Shown here: positions 1 to 11,253 of the stretch, in pieces
How positions within the stretch are numbered: the first letter of the stretch is position 1
How the letters are laid out: each line of letters begins with the position of its first letter
From: Brassica napus
Taxonomy: Eukaryota > Streptophyta > Magnoliopsida > Brassicales > Brassicaceae
Direction of reading: 5' to 3'
Assembly (NCBI RefSeq): GCF_020379485.1
Contig: NC_063437.1
Location: 21,849,726 to 21,913,725, forward strand
Length of the DNA stretch: 64,000 nt
Program-made: the position numbers and the translations under genes
Notes under the pieces: generated by a model
What the model saw: only the letters and a program-made list of their open reading frames with translations
Told to the model about the DNA's origin: nothing
Database searches by the model: none

Positions 1-742
1 GAGCTTGGGCTTTCTCTGAAGAGATCTTGCTCTGAAAGAAGTTTAGAGAAGAACCAAGATGAAAGCAAGCATCAGAAGATTAGCCTCTCTGATGCATCAG
101 CCTTCTCAAGGTTTGTGTGCTTTCTTTGAATAAAAACAGAATGCCTTAAATAATAGATATTAATTATTTATAACTTGCAGATACGAGAATGGGAAGGCAG
201 GAGAGAAAGCAGTTGTTGTAGCTGTAGAGGCAAGTAGTTCAGCTGAGCCCAAGACACCAAGCGAATCACATGAAAAGTTGTTCAGATGTGATCACGGAAG
301 CGCTACAACGAGCAGCAACCATGAGAACATTGGTTCATCAAGCGTAAGCGGACACAACCAGTTTCTTCAGTCCGGGACTACGAAACAGAAGCAAGAATCT
401 CTCTTCCCAGTAGAATCCAATCGCCCGAAGGCAAGCAAGGAAGTGGAAGTTGGTTGTCAGAGCACCAACGAGGGGACAGTAACAGCAGGAGGACAAAGTA
501 GGAGCAGCAGCACAAGAGAGAAAGCAAAGGAGGAAGAAGAAGAAGGTGAAGGTGGTGTCACTGCCCAGCAACGCAAGAGTGAGAGAGAAGCTGCGCTGAT
601 GAAGTTCCGGATGAAGAAGAAAGATCGATGCTTTGGTAAAAAGGTAAGATATGAGAGCAGGAAGAAGCTAGCAGAGCAGCGTCCAAGAGTGAAAGGCCAG
701 TTTGTGCGTGCTGTAAACTCAGATGCGTCTATTACTAAATAA
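1..742 (+). CDS. PRR9: Pseudo-response regulator 9 (PRR9), 3' part with CCT domain
   Basis: This is the C-terminal part of a clock pseudo-response regulator; the receiver domain lies left of the window. Exon 1-110 ends in phase 2 at a GT donor. The next exon is 181-742 (acceptor TTGCAG at 175-180). Joined, they read open to a TAA at 740-742. The last 60 or so residues form a CCT domain, with [20 protein letters not shown] followed by an [18 protein letters not shown] stretch; it is a nuclear targeting and DNA-binding module. The Ser/Asn-rich middle, including [18 protein letters not shown], matches what I remember of Arabidopsis PRR9 rather than PRR7 or PRR5. Family role: morning-phased repressor of CCA1 and LHY. 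The next gene downstream is MTP1, as in Arabidopsis, which supports PRR9. The CCT domain looks intact. Confidence 0.93.
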
Positions 743-2014
743 TGCCTCGCAGCCCAACGAGAGAAGTTTCCACACGGTGAAAGGCCCAGTTATAGAGAGA
801 CTCGTTGTAATATCAAGTGTGGCTTATTTTGTATTTGAGTGTTATTTTCTCAGCTAATCTTATTAGAATATTGGGGTAACTATTCCACTTACTATTAGAT
901 AGATCATCTCTATTATCTGCGAATGATCAAAGCTACGTTAAACCGTAACTCCAGATTTTCTGCAAGTTTTTTTTTTCCATATTGACTTGGCATTTAATGT
1001 AAGAGGACTATCAGTATTATCTTCTTCTTTTTTTCACTTAAATGGTAGTACTAGTAAATGATTTGGACATTATTTTCTTTGTGATTCAATTCAATGTATC
1101 CAAATATTTTTCCAATTTTGTATTTATTCTACTTTTACAATTTGTTTTCTTCTTCTCAAAACTGTGAACCAATAAAATTATTTCATTTAAAGCCGTGGAA
1201 AACCACTGAAAAGGCCCAATCATTTGAGAGTAAACCAGGTAATTAAAGCCCCAATCATTCGGTTGGATTAGTAAAGTAGTGCCAGAAAGACAGGAGAGCA
1301 ATAATTACGGTGAATAAGTAGAGTGGCGATGCCACGTGTATATAAAATTGACCGTGGAAAAGACACAACAAGAAAACAAAACCATAGAGAATAGAGATCT
1401 GTAAAGGAGGAGTACAAGGATAAGAGAGAGAAAAAAAGAAAAAAAGGACCCCGGAAAGAAAAGGAAAAGAGAAGCTGCCCCCATCTCATCTCTCGTGGCC
1501 GCCTCATACTTTTCTATTCATAAATAAAAGGCTTCTTCCTTTTTCCTTGACATTCTTTAAAGGGCTAGGAGGAGTAGTGAATCTATCAAACCGGCAACTT
1601 CAGCCTCTCGACTCTCTTCTCTCTCTCTGGTTAGTTCTTTTCTTTTTTAAGTTTTGTACGCTCTGTGTTTGCTACCTTTATTATTATTATTATTATTCGT
1701 GTCGAAGTTGAAGAATCAGTCTTTTTTGCCGATGCATCTCTGTGTTCCTCTTTAGACAAGTCTATATCTGTTACAGTGTTTCTAGATTCTTCATAGTCAC
1801 ATCTGGAATTGGTCTGATTGCGACTCTTTCATACTTATAAATTAATTATTATAATGATTAGTTTGTTATATATTCTTTAGTATGTGTTTGTGCTAGTAGA
1901 ACCTCCTCCTGTTACATGACTAGTAGTGCCATCCATGTCTGATTTGTTCTTTTTTTTATTATAAAGTTGCTTTTCTTGTTCTTGTTCTTGTCTCATCCCT
2001 TTTTCTCTTTTCAG
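743..2014 (+). promoter_or_regulatory. PRR9-MTP1 intergenic region and MTP1 leader with 5'UTR intron
   Basis: There is no coding sequence here. A G-box CACGTG directly abuts a TATA motif at about 1331-1347 (CCACGTGTATATAAAATT), followed by purine-rich DNA that could be the start of the MTP1 transcript. A second TATA-like site lies near 1520 (CATAAATAAAAGG). A pyrimidine-rich leader reaches a GT donor at 1630. The matching acceptor (TTTTCAG) ends at 2014, immediately before the MTP1 start codon, so I infer a 5'UTR intron of about 385 bp. An ATT trinucleotide run lies at about 1679-1696. Confidence 0.6.
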
Positions 2015-3163
2015 ATGGCGTCTTCAAGCCCCCAACATTGCCACATCATCGAGGTCAATCGAGGCAAATCCGTTGAAGAAAGCACAACAATTCTGGCAAG
2101 CAAAGCCTGTGGAGAAGCTCCCTGCGGCTTCTCAGATCTCAACAACGCTTCCGGCGACGCCCAAGAACGCAATGCCTCCATGCGCAAGCTCTGCATCGCC
2201 GTGGTGCTATGCCTTCTCTTCATGACCGTTGAAGTCTTCGGTGGCATCAAAGCTAACAGCTTAGCTATACTCACCGACGCAGCTCATCTTCTCTCTGACG
2301 TTGCTGCCTTCGCCATCTCCTTGTTCTCCCTGTGGGCTGCTGGCTGGGAAGCGACGCCGAGGCAGACTTATGGTTTTTTCAGGATTGAGATTTTGGGAGC
2401 TCTTGTCTCCATCCAGCTCATTTGGCTCCTCACTGGGATACTTGTCTATGAAGCTATCATCAGACTTCTTAGTGAGACTAGTGAGGTTAATGGGTTCCTT
2501 ATGTTCCTTGTTGCTGCTTTTGGGTTGCTTGTGAATATCATAATGGCTGTTCTGTTGGGACATGATCATGGTCACGGTCATGGCCATGGTCATGATCATC
2601 ACAGTCATGGGGTGACGGTTACCACACATCATCACCATCATGGTCATGGAGAGGACAAGCATCATCATCACGCTCATGGGGATGAAGATGTGACTGAGCA
2701 GTTGCTGGAGAAATCAGAGAAGAGAAAGAGGAACATCAATGTCCAAGGAGCTTATCTCCATGTCCTTGGGGACTCCATCCAGAGCGTTGGTGTTATGATT
2801 GGAGGAGGTATCATCTGGTACAACCCGGAGTGGAAGATAGTTGATCTGATCTGCACGCTTGTCTTTTCGGTTATTGTCTTGGGGACGACCATAAACATGA
2901 TCAGAAGCATTCTTGAGGTGTTGATGGAGAGCACGCCGAGAGAGATTGACGCTACGAAGCTGGAGAAGGGTTTGCTGGAGATGGAAGAAGTGGTGGCGGT
3001 TCATGAGCTTCACATTTGGGCTATCACGGTGGGGAAAGTGCTGCTTGCTTGCCATGTCAATATCACACCGGAGGCAGATGCTGATATGGTGCTTAACAAG
3101 GTCATTGATTACATCCGCAGGGAGTATAATATCAGTCATGTCACTATACAAATCGAGCGCTGA
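2015..3163 (+). CDS. MTP1: Vacuolar zinc transporter MTP1 (CDF family)
   Basis: This is a cation diffusion facilitator that moves Zn2+ into the vacuole in exchange for protons. It is a single coding exon of 382 residues. I chose the ATG at 2015 because it follows a splice acceptor and begins [19 protein letters not shown], typical of plant MTP1; the upstream in-frame ATG lies inside the inferred leader intron. Six hydrophobic segments are visible. The paired zinc-site residues are present: H91 and D95 in TM2 (HLLSD) and H249 and D253 in TM5 (HVLGD). The cytosolic loop between TM4 and TM5, residues about 183-222, is a run of His-Gly, His-Asp and poly-His. The C-terminal domain ends in HVTIQIER. 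The protein is about 16 residues shorter than the Arabidopsis one as I remember it, with the difference in the His loop. Flanked by PRR9 and bHLH070 as in Arabidopsis. Confidence 0.95.
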   Translation: MASSSPQHCHIIEVNRGKSVEESTTILASKACGEAPCGFSDLNNASGDAQERNASMRKLCIAVVLCLLFMTVEVFGGIKANSLAILTDAAHLLSDVAAFAISLFSLWAAGWEATPRQTYGFFRIEILGALVSIQLIWLLTGILVYEAIIRLLSETSEVNGFLMFLVAAFGLLVNIIMAVLLGHDHGHGHGHGHDHHSHGVTVTTHHHHHGHGEDKHHHHAHGDEDVTEQLLEKSEKRKRNINVQGAYLHVLGDSIQSVGVMIGGGIIWYNPEWKIVDLICTLVFSVIVLGTTINMIRSILEVLMESTPREIDATKLEKGLLEMEEVVAVHELHIWAITVGKVLLACHVNITPEADADMVLNKVIDYIRREYNISHVTIQIER

Positions 3164-4199
3164 AAGGCAAATCAAATATCTCAAGAGTATTTTGTATAAG
3201 CATTTGCATTGACATGATGATAAAATCAATAAAGTTTTTTATCTTTTTGTCCACTTTCTCTTGTTCTTCATGCTTTAGGTATATTGGTATAGTTATATGT
3301 CAACTTGCTTAAGAACAGAGACGTCATCCCAACTTTTTATGAGATTAGGTGTGTCTTTCAATTATCCTAGGAGTCACAGGGCTTGTGAATGGTGTTAGAA
3401 GCAGGATCTGATTTGTCACAAGTGGGGCCATTGTTTTGTCCTGAGAGTCTGGTAACAAGAGGTCGTAAGTTACATCAGCTTTGTACTTTTATAAGCATTA
3501 TTTTAAAAATGACTATGTAAAGATTGGATGTTATTAAGTTGCATAGGCTGTTCTGGTTTTATCACAGTAGTATGAATATGAGTGAAGAAAAATAAATATA
3601 TTTTAGAGACAAACACTGGTTAGTACCCTTGAAGCCAAGGCATCAACACTTGTATGCTTAACAGGTAAGAATCCAGAATTCACGCGTTGAGGGGATGAAT
3701 GTATAAACGCTTCCTTAGACTTTTAAAAGGTTAAATGGTCTTCTTCTTCTTCCTCTTCCTCATCATCATCATCATGTATTAACGAAAGCCCCCACAACTG
3801 ACTGTCTTCGCTGCCAGACAAAACTGCCAAAGCCAATAATGTTTCTTTGAGGGACCTTTCTTATGTCAGAGATACTCTCTCTCTCTCTCTCTCCCTCCTC
3901 TCATGTTCTTTGCTCTTCAACAAACATCTGTTGTCATCTCTTTGGTCTTTATTTTTACCTCTTTGTTTACTTCCCTTTCTCCTCTCATATCTCACTTTCA
4001 AGTTCCCATTTCTATTCAACATCTTCATAACAATTTAGGACCAGTGTTGTATATAAAGCTAACGGCCTTAGCTGCAGAAGCGAGTACATGAGTATCTTTT
4101 TTTTTTTAATTCTTTAAAAACCCCTCACATTTATTTCAAGAGAGATACAAACAAACAAGAGAGAAAGAGTATTAAAGAGAGAGAGATCTCAGCTCTGTA
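3164..4199 (+). promoter_or_regulatory. MTP1-bHLH070 intergenic region with simple repeats and TATA
   Basis: No gene is seen. There is a TTC/ATC-type microsatellite at about 3739-3776 and a CT microsatellite at about 3870-3893. A TATA box (GTATATAAAG) at about 4048-4057 sits about 145 bp before the bHLH070 start codon and fits its core promoter. The segment around 3466-3550 (CGTAAGTTACATCAG and following) resembles DNA near 20211-20310. Confidence 0.5.
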
Positions 4200-5636
4200 A
4201 TGGAGAGGATACAAGGGCAAAACAAGCTATGTGTAAATGTATCTTTATCTCAGTTTGGAACGTTTTTCATTTATTTTATTTCTTCTTTTCAACTATTTGA
4301 GCCTATAATCAAAAGATGTGGACATGCATATTTACTCCTTCCCCTAATGAGTTGCATTCAGTGCTTGTGGATGTTTGTTATACAGAAAACACTAACAAAT
4401 CTGCTCTCAGCTGATTACCTCTCTTTGAAACATTCCATTTTTCATTATAGTTTTGTTTCTCGTTACTGACGCACTCACCAAACCACCCTACAGTAGATGA
4501 ATAACCAGATTTCACTTGTTTCTATATTCTCTCTCGCTCACTTGGTAGGTACCTCTTTTTTTTCTTGCAGTTGTTGGATCAAAAAGTGAATGTGAGAAGA
4601 AGCCTACAAGTTCAAGCATCTCCGGAGGATCATAGCTTTCCTCTTGAGGAAGATCAATACTCAACTCTTACCTTGCAAGGTACAAGACTTCCATTTCAAC
4701 AAATGCTGCAAGACCCTTCTTCGGTTTTGTCCTTCAAAGACCCACACATTCTAGGAAACTATCTCCCATATGAAGTTCCAGAGTTTCATTCACCGTTCCA
4801 CTCAGACAACAACCATTACTATCAGAATCCATTTTTAGAAGGAACCAATGAAGACATCTCAAGCCAAGAACTTCAGCTGAACCCAGTAGACAATGCGTTT
4901 TCAAGACGCAAGCTCAGAAACAACAACTTGGCAGCATCAGTGAGCAGAGAGAAGAGAAAGAGAAGGAGAAGCAAACCAATGAAAAACAGAGAAGAGATGG
5001 AGAGCCAGAAGAGAATGACACACATAGCGGTTGAAAGAAACCGCAGACGCCAAATGAACGTTCATCTCAACTCACTCCGCTCACTCATTCCATCTTCCTA
5101 CTTCCTTAGGGTATCTATACATAGCACAAACCAAAACTTGAAACCTTTATAATTAACAACGTTAAAGTCTTTTAACATAGTTTTTTTTGTTTTCTTATAG
5201 GGAGACCAGGCGTCAATAGTAGGAGGAGCTATAGACTTCGTGAAGATCCTCGAGCAACACTTACAATCCCTTGAAGCGCAGAAGATAACTCAACAAACTA
5301 GTAAACTGATAATCGATGCCACAGTGACGGAGAGGCACGTGAGTCTCAAAATCCAGTACTGCCAGAGGAAACAAGGACAACTTCTCAGATCAATCTTTTT
5401 GCTAGAGAAACTTGGACTAACTGTTCTTCATCTCAATGTGACATCTCCGTGCAACGCATCTGTCTCTTATTCCTTCAACCTCAAGGTACTTATAAAACAA
5501 AGAACCATATTATGCAAAACAAAACACATATCATTTCTAAACATTTTTTGGTATTTTTCAGATGGAAGAAGACTGCAACTTGGGATCAGTAGATGAGATA
5601 ACGGCGGCGGTTCGTCAGATATTCGACTACTGTTGA
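4200..5636 (+). CDS. BHLH70: bHLH transcription factor, bHLH070-like
   Basis: A basic helix-loop-helix factor of 310 residues in four phase-0 exons: 4200-4232, 4571-5110, 5201-5485 and 5562-5636. The tiny first exon encodes [11 protein letters not shown]. Exon 2 carries a basic nuclear-targeting patch ([17 protein letters not shown]) and the DNA-binding start [13 protein letters not shown] with the H-E-R signature of E-box binders. Helix 1 ends at [10 protein letters not shown] and the helix continues across the intron as [19 protein letters not shown]. The C-terminal part has an ACT-like fold ([17 protein letters not shown]) and ends in [13 protein letters not shown]. This matches the SPCH/FAMA-related subgroup Ia member bHLH070 as I recall it, and the position between MTP1 and CURT1B fits At2g46810. 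All donors and acceptors are GT-AG. Confidence 0.92.
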
Positions 5637-5777
5637 TTAAAATAAAAGTTATTTTGTAACTTTGGTTTACGTGGAGTCTTCTTCTGAGCATGGTGGCATT
5701 TAATTTGGCTTTAGTTTAAGGATACTCTGCAGAATTGGGCCCCACCAGATAAAGTTTGACGTTTGTTTTAAGAGTTG

Positions 5778-5960
5778 TGTACGTACGCCACGTCAGCACT
5801 ATCCTGTTTGAAAAGTCGTTTATCTTTCTTCATTGGAAAATATAAAATGTATCTACAAATATGTTTTCGAAAAAACTCTAGGCAACACCATCAAATCACA
5901 GTTCTATCCAAATGAAAGCTCCAAGATGGCCTGTACGTACGCCACGTCAGCACTATCCTG
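5778..5960 (+). repeat. 29-bp direct repeat with ACGT core in the CURT1B promoter
   Basis: Two copies of a 29-bp sequence at 5778-5806 and 5932-5960, 154 bp apart, appear identical. Each contains GTACGTACGCCACGTCAGCA, which carries a CCACGTCA core of the bZIP or G-box-like type. They lie in the 480 bp between the bHLH070 stop and the CURT1B start, so they probably belong to the CURT1B promoter. That a light-regulated plastid gene would use such sites is inference. Confidence 0.7.
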
Positions 5961-6116
5961 ATCGGGAAACCCAAAACGAGTGGTGGGAATGGTTACTTTT
6001 CAAATATCTCTCAAACTCAACACTGATTCTCCCATTAATCTCAAAGATAATTATATTTAATAAGCTTCTTCTGATTTGTTGGTTTGATTCTGTGATTGAA
6101 GTGCCACCAGAGCGCC

Positions 6117-7214
6117 ATGGCTTCCCTTTCAATCTCTTCATCTTCGACTATCATCAACTCTAGAGCTTCTCCTCCTGGACAAGCCTCCTTCTCTTCTCCC
6201 TCGTGTATTTCACTTCCGATGCTTCCTCCTAAGCCGCTTCAGTCCACTGCTTACTGTCAGTTTCCCACTCTCCACAAATGTGAAACCTTTTTTTCATTGT
6301 TAATGTCCGATTCCGAGTTTTAAAAATGGCTTTTTGTCTTTTTATAGGTCGGAAGATTGCGAGGAGGAACGTTCCGACGAGAGCTACCGAAGTTGAAGCT
6401 CCGGTCACCGCCGAAGCTGAGACTACAGAGTTGCCGGAAATCGTCAAGACCGCTCAAGAAGCTGTAAAGAGACTTTTGCTGATTTGTTTTGTCTTTCCTA
6501 TGAAGTGAATTGGATTTTGATTTGTTGACAGTGGGAGAAAGTGGAGGATAAGTATGCAATTGGTTCTCTCGCATTTGCTGCTTTGCTTGCTCTTTGGGGA
6601 TCTACTGGCCTCATCTCGGTCACTTTCCATCTTCAAAACTCTTTTTAATTTCCTTTTTTGTTTGATTCTAATTTTGTTTTTTGAATATTTGTGGTGGTGA
6701 AACAGGCAATCGACAGGCTTCCGTTGTTTCCTGGTGTTTTTGAACTTGTAGGCATTGGTTACACTGGGGTGAGAGTTTATTTCTACCTGTATGATGAGTA
6801 TCATCTTTGCCTTTGTTGTACCTTTTCTGAGGATTTAGAACGAGATTGGATTGAGGATTAGTCCTCTGTATCCTAAGAAATACATGCAATTTAGTGTTTT
6901 CCTTACTAACATCTGATTTTCACAAATGGATTGCTGCTTCTCATGACTGATCTTGAATCTCAAGACTTGGTTCATTTTATTTAATGGACCTTTGCAACGT
7001 TGTTGTTTTGTTAACACAGTGGTTCGTTTACAAGAACATGATCTTCAAACCAGACAGGTCAAGCAATCTCCCCTCAATTACATAATTTGGTTTCGTCTAG
7101 TGTTTTCTTTGAGAAATATGAAACTCATATTTTTCTATCGTAACGTGTTTCAGGGAGGTGCTGTTTCAGAAGGTCAAGGATACATACAGAGACATATTAG
7201 GGAGCAGCAGCTGA
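6117..7214 (+). CDS. CURT1B: CURVATURE THYLAKOID 1B (PSI-P / TMP14)
   Basis: This thylakoid grana-margin protein bends membranes. It has 167 residues in six exons: 6117-6255, 6348-6463, 6532-6618, 6706-6768, 7020-7057 and 7154-7214, all GT-AG with matching phases. The first 45 or so residues are Ser-rich and end near YCRKIARRN, consistent with a chloroplast transit peptide. The mature part begins with an acidic stretch (EAETTELPEIVKTAQEAW) and an amphipathic helix (WEKVEDKYA). Two membrane helices follow (SLAFAALLALWGSTGLISAI and LPLFPGVFELVGIGYTGWFV), and the protein ends in a soluble C-terminal helix DTYRDILGSSS. This matches the CURT1/CAAD fold and the Arabidopsis CURT1B sequence I recall. 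Position after bHLH070 fits At2g46820. Confidence 0.94.
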
Positions 7215-7689
7215 ATCAGAGGAAGAAGTGTGAGAGACATTCATGAAGGAAAATCAAAAGAAGAATCTAACACATGCCTCTCTGTCTCTCTTTGTGCTCC
7301 TTGTAGCTCAAAATATCAACCACCGTCTTACATAAGTGTTGTAGATTCCATCCTCTCTCTCTCTCTCTCTATGTGTTCCTTGTAGCTCAAAATATCATCC
7401 ACTTTATGTCAAAGTGTTGTAAATTCTTCAAGACTGCAATGATGAGATGTTTATTTCATTCCTCTCAAGTTTTCAAAGTCTCTTCTCCATTTTAGTTTAT
7501 ATACAAAGCAAAGACTTTTAGAACGTTCTTAAATTGATCATTTAGGCACATTTAGAATTTGTTCAGGATGCAATGTATTGCATTTGTGTGTGTTTACAGG
7601 TTTGGAGAAGTGCTAGTCAGATTTTGGAGCCCAAGGAGTTAATAAACGTTCAAAGGTGATGAAGAATGGCGTGGTAGCAGTCAACAGCC
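7215..7689 (+). other. CURT1B 3' flank, no assignable gene
   Basis: This holds CT microsatellites and a partial tandem copy of CTTGTAGCTCAAAATATCA at about 7302-7321 and 7380-7398, probably within the CURT1B 3'UTR. At 7601-7660 a TTTACAG acceptor is followed by a 19-codon open stretch (VWRSASQILEPKELINVQR, then stop). It could be the last exon of a lost gene, but I see no upstream exon. Confidence 0.35.
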
Positions 7690-8456
7690 GCGATTTTAAT
7701 TAGTTTTTTTATCTTCCTCATATACAGCTCCTCCACTTTCGGAGTACTTTGATGAGATCTAATATCATTTTCTCAGGCATAAGAATAAAACTATAGAACA
7801 ATATTCTCTTTCCGATTGGCCCAGGAATGGGAGCAACGTCCAAAATGCGTACCGGAATGTTTGTTATTCCATCTTGTGACATTCCTGTGAACAAGATACT
7901 TATGGGAACAAGATGAAGAGCGACAAGTGGCAAAATACATTTTGAAGAATGTAAGATGGTTGAAGAAAGCAACTTTCTATACAGAACCGGAAGATGTACG
8001 TCGAATCCTTGGAAGAGAAACCTGAGATGCTAAACGAGTTGGCTAGTGTAGTTAGAGCTTCAAATTCATGTCACCTCGTCTTTGAATCATCCAACTAATC
8101 TCTTTAACTTTTTTTTTACTACTATGCTCTTGTTGAGTCATTGAGAAATGTGAAACTCGATAAATTTAGCTAAGTACGGATGGTAATACTAAATCTTGAT
8201 GACATTTGGGGGAAGGGACTGATGAATATTATAAATGGCACCAATATGAAACTTGGCATCATCACTGACTAACCATATCGCTGATTCAGTCAAAGATATA
8301 ATAAATTTGTAAGTTTTGCCAGAAGAATTGTATACCTTGTAGCTTTCAGCTTTCACCCAATGCATTCTCAAACACAAATTATTTACGGATGTCTCATACA
8401 GCGCCGTTTGAAAATTGGTTCTATTTCTTGTGTTACAAGGTATCTCCCTACGCCTT
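7690..8456 (+). pseudogene. Broken copy of an F-box/FBD gene 3' end
   Basis: This segment parallels 19100-19865, the last intron, FBD exon and 3' flank of the intact F-box gene further right. Recognisable pieces include [17 protein letters not shown] DNA equivalent to [16 protein letters not shown], then [40 protein letters not shown] and a TAA. It is not functional: the exon start is altered, a 4-bp insertion follows the EDV codons, and no upstream F-box or LRR exons exist. Similarity continues about 350 bp past the stop codon, so a genomic block was copied, not an mRNA. It ends where a truncated LINE begins. Confidence 0.8.
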
Positions 8457-8814
8457 CAATGCAAAATGGGCTCTCACTCAAAGATGCAACTGCGAACTGC
8501 CCCGAGATTACTTAAATGGCTTGTGGTACAAGCTACGTACGGTATATAACATCTGGGCAGAACGTAAACCGAAGACTCCATGACGGCGAAAGTACAACTC
8601 CACCTTCAATCTTCGAGCTTATTGACCGCACGATCAGGGACGTCATCTTGGAGAAGCAACACAAGAAGACTCTCAAACATCTAATGCAAACTTGGCTGAG
8701 GCATGAGTACTAGGTCATTATGCAATGAATAGTAAGAGCATCACCTTGTTTTTTTATTATTTTTGCCAAGGTGAACCCCATTTTAGTTTGACATTTTTGT
8801 AAGCTTACAAACTC

Positions 8815-11253
8815 GCTCATGCTGTCTCTTACTTCAGTTCGCTTCTGGGTGGCACAGATACTCTCACTTCATCTTCGCCCCAAATCATCTCAGATCTTGT
8901 CCCTTTCAGATGTTCTCCAGAATCTGTCAGTGTACTAAGCTCCCCTTTCACCGCTTCAGATATTCAGGAGGCCTTCCTCTCCTTTCCAAAGAGCAAAGCT
9001 CCAGGCCCAGATGATTACCTTGGAGAATTCTTTCAAGCAAATTGGGCTGCTGTGGGAAAGGATATGATCGATGGTGTGAATGAATTTTTCACCTCAGGAC
9101 GCCTTCTTCAGCAATGGAACGCAACTATCATCTCTCTAGTGCCGAAAAAAACAAATCCCTCCCGTATTTCTGATTTCCGTCCGATATCTTGCTGCAACTC
9201 TGTTTACAAGGTCATTTCTAAGCTTCTTCCTAATAGACTAAAATCGGTGCTGCCGCAGATTATATCGAATGTCCAATCGGCTTTCATCCCAGGCAGGTTA
9301 CTTGTGGAGAATGTGCTCCTTGCTACTGAATTGGTTCAAGGCTACAATTGGAAATCCATATCGAAGCGATGTATGCTTAAAGTTGATCTTAAGAAGGCCT
9401 TCGATACTGTGAATTGGGATTTTATATTGAATACTCTTGAAGCCTTGGGCTTTCCTCCTTATTTTCGTCACCTGATTCAGCAATGCATCACAACTACAAG
9501 ATTTTCGGTGGCTATCAATGGTGAGTTATGTGGATATTTCAAGGGAACTAAAGGGCTTAGGCAAGGCGATCCACTATCTCCCTATCTTTTTGTACTGTGC
9601 ATTGAGGTATTCTCACAGCTCCTAAACTCTAAATATGCTGATGGATCTATTGGGCACCATCCCAATGCGGTAAACCCGTGTGTCTCACACCTCGCCTTTG
9701 CTGATGACATAATGGTATTTTTTGATGGTGAGCGGTCTTCCCTTCAAAACATTGCTGACACGTTTGATATATTCTCTGGATGGTCTGGTCTGACGTTAAA
9801 CAAGATGAAAACGGAGCAATATACAGCAGGTCTGACTCAGGCAGAAACCTCTGATCTCTCGAGTCTTGGATTCACCCTCGGGTCACTTCCTGTTCGATAC
9901 CTTGGGCTGCCTCTTATGCATCGTAAGCTTCGGCTTGCTGACTACAGGCCCCTGCTTGACAAGGTTACTGGCTGCTTCTCCTCCTGGTCTAACAGAGCTC
10001 TCTCATATGCTGGGAGAAGGCAATTAATATCTTCAGTTATCTATGGTACTGTCAATTTTTGGATCTCTGCATTTATCCTTCCCAAGGGTTGTCTGAAACG
10101 CATCCAAAGCCTGTGTTCTATGTTTCTATGGAGTGGAAGGATTTCTGGTCCGATCCAATATAAAGTTGCTTGGGAAACTGTTTGCCTCCCCAAGAAAGAG
10201 GGTGGGCTAGACCTCCGTGATTTTGGTCTTTGGAACAAAACGCTTTGTCTAAAATTGCTGTGGCTGCTTTTTGTAAGTGGTTCTTCTCTTTGGGCGATCT
10301 GGATGAAGTCGAATAGGATAAAAGAGAATAATGTTTGGAGTTGTGATGTGGACAAAGTAAAATCTTGGACATGGCGTTCTCTCCTCCACCTGCGGTCCTT
10401 GGCTTCTCGATTCATAAGGGCAAAAGTTGGTAATGGTCATTCGATCAGCTTCTGGTGGGATGTATGGACGCCATACGGTAAGCTCATTGAATACTTTGGT
10501 CCTGATGGACCACGGGAGCTGTGTATTCCCCTTCAAGCTTCCATCGCCAACGCTTGCAACTTGGATGGTTGGCTTTTACGTGGGGCAAGGTCACCTGCTG
10601 CTGAGACACTTCAAATATACCTTACTACAGTTCCTCTGCCTTCACTTATATCTGAAAACGACTCTTACGTCTGGCTTGTGAATGACTCTGAATTGGATAA
10701 TTATTCAGCAAAGCTAACCTGGGAAGCCTTACGTCACAGGGCTCCGCTTCAGCAATGGTCCTCTTATGTCTGGTTCAAAGGTGCAATCCCTAGACATTCT
10801 TTCAATATGTGGCTAGCTCAGCTTGACAGGCTACCCACAAGAGCTCGCCTCTCCAAATGGGGCACCAATATTCCATCTTCTTGCTGCCTTTGTGATACTT
10901 ACATTGAAGACAGAGATCACCTCTTCTTTCGCTGCGATTGGAGTGCTGATTTTTGGACCATTTGTCTGCGAAGAATGGGATACTCATTTGCAGGATTCCA
11001 CACATGGGTAGCCTTCTCTGACTGGCTAAGTTTACGTGACAGTGTAGCTCCTAGGCTACTCAAACTTTTAGTAGCCTCAGCAACTATCTACTCTATTTGG
11101 TCTGAGAGGAACAAGCGATATCATGATAACATCTCATCTTCTCCAGCTACCATTTTCAAATTACTTGATCGTTTCATTAGAGATGCAATCCTGTCGAAGA
11201 GAAATCAGAAACAGGGCTGGGGTCTAATGCAACATTGGCTATCTAGGGAGTAA
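8815..11253 (+). CDS. LINE ORF2 remnant: reverse transcriptase plus zf-RVT
   Basis: The reading frame is open from 8803 to the TAA at 11251-11253, more than 800 codons, but has no proper start codon because the element is 5'-truncated. It begins AVSYFSSLLGG, then SKAPGPDDYLGEFF, the usual start of plant LINE RT domains (commonly KAPGPDG). RT motifs follow: SDFRPISCCN, SAFIPGR, LKVDLKKAFDTVNWDF, GLRQGDPLSPYLF and the catalytic LAFADDIMVF. The thumb region (VRYLGLPLM) precedes a C-terminal zf-RVT zinc finger (CCLCDTYIEDRDHLFFRC). No RNase H domain is seen. It could copy RNA only if supplied with an endonuclease; it is more likely a dead but young copy. Confidence 0.88.
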   Translation, partial: AHAVSYFSSLLGGTDTLTSSSPQIISDLVPFRCSPESVSVLSSPFTASDIQEAFLSFPKSKAPGPDDYLGEFFQANWAAVGKDMIDGVNEFFTSGRLLQQWNATIISLVPKKTNPSRISDFRPISCCNSVYKVISKLLPNRLKSVLPQIISNVQSAFIPGRLLVENVLLATELVQGYNWKSISKRCMLKVDLKKAFDTVNWDFILNTLEALGFPPYFRHLIQQCITTTRFSVAINGELCGYFKGTKGLRQGDPLSPYLFVLCIEVFSQLLNSKYADGSIGHHPNAVNPCVSHLAFADDIMVFFDGERSSLQNIADTFDIFSGWSGLTLNKMKTEQYTAGLTQAETSDLSSLGFTLGSLPVRYLGLPLMHRKLRLADYRPLLDKVTGCFSSWSNRALSYAGRRQLISSVIYGTVNFWISAFILPKGCLKRIQSLCSMFLWSGRISGPIQYKVAWETVCLPKKEGGLDLRDFGLWNKTLCLKLLWLLFVSGSSLWAIWMKSNRIKENNVWSCDVDKVKSWTWRSLLHLRSLASRFIRAKVGNGHSISFWWDVWTPYGKLIEYFGPDGPRELCIPLQASIANACNLDGWLLRGARSPAAETLQIYLTTVPLPSLISENDSYVWLVNDSELDNYSAKLTWEALRHRAPLQQWSSYVWFKGAIPRHSFNMWLAQLDRLPTRARLSKWGTNIPSSCCLCDTYIEDRDHLFFRCDWSADFWTICLRRMGYSFAGFHTWVAFSDWLSLRDSVAPRLLKLLVASATIYSIWSERNKRYHDNISSSPATIFKLLDRFIRDAILSKRNQKQGWGLMQHWLSRE

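Noticed and set aside
338..571. Minus-strand open frame across the PRR9 exon
   Set aside because: It is the reverse of a confirmed coding exon with low-complexity codons and shows no independent signal.
1967..2014. Earlier in-frame ATG extending MTP1 by 16 residues
   Set aside because: The extension is a pyrimidine-tract translation ending exactly at a splice acceptor, so it is intron.
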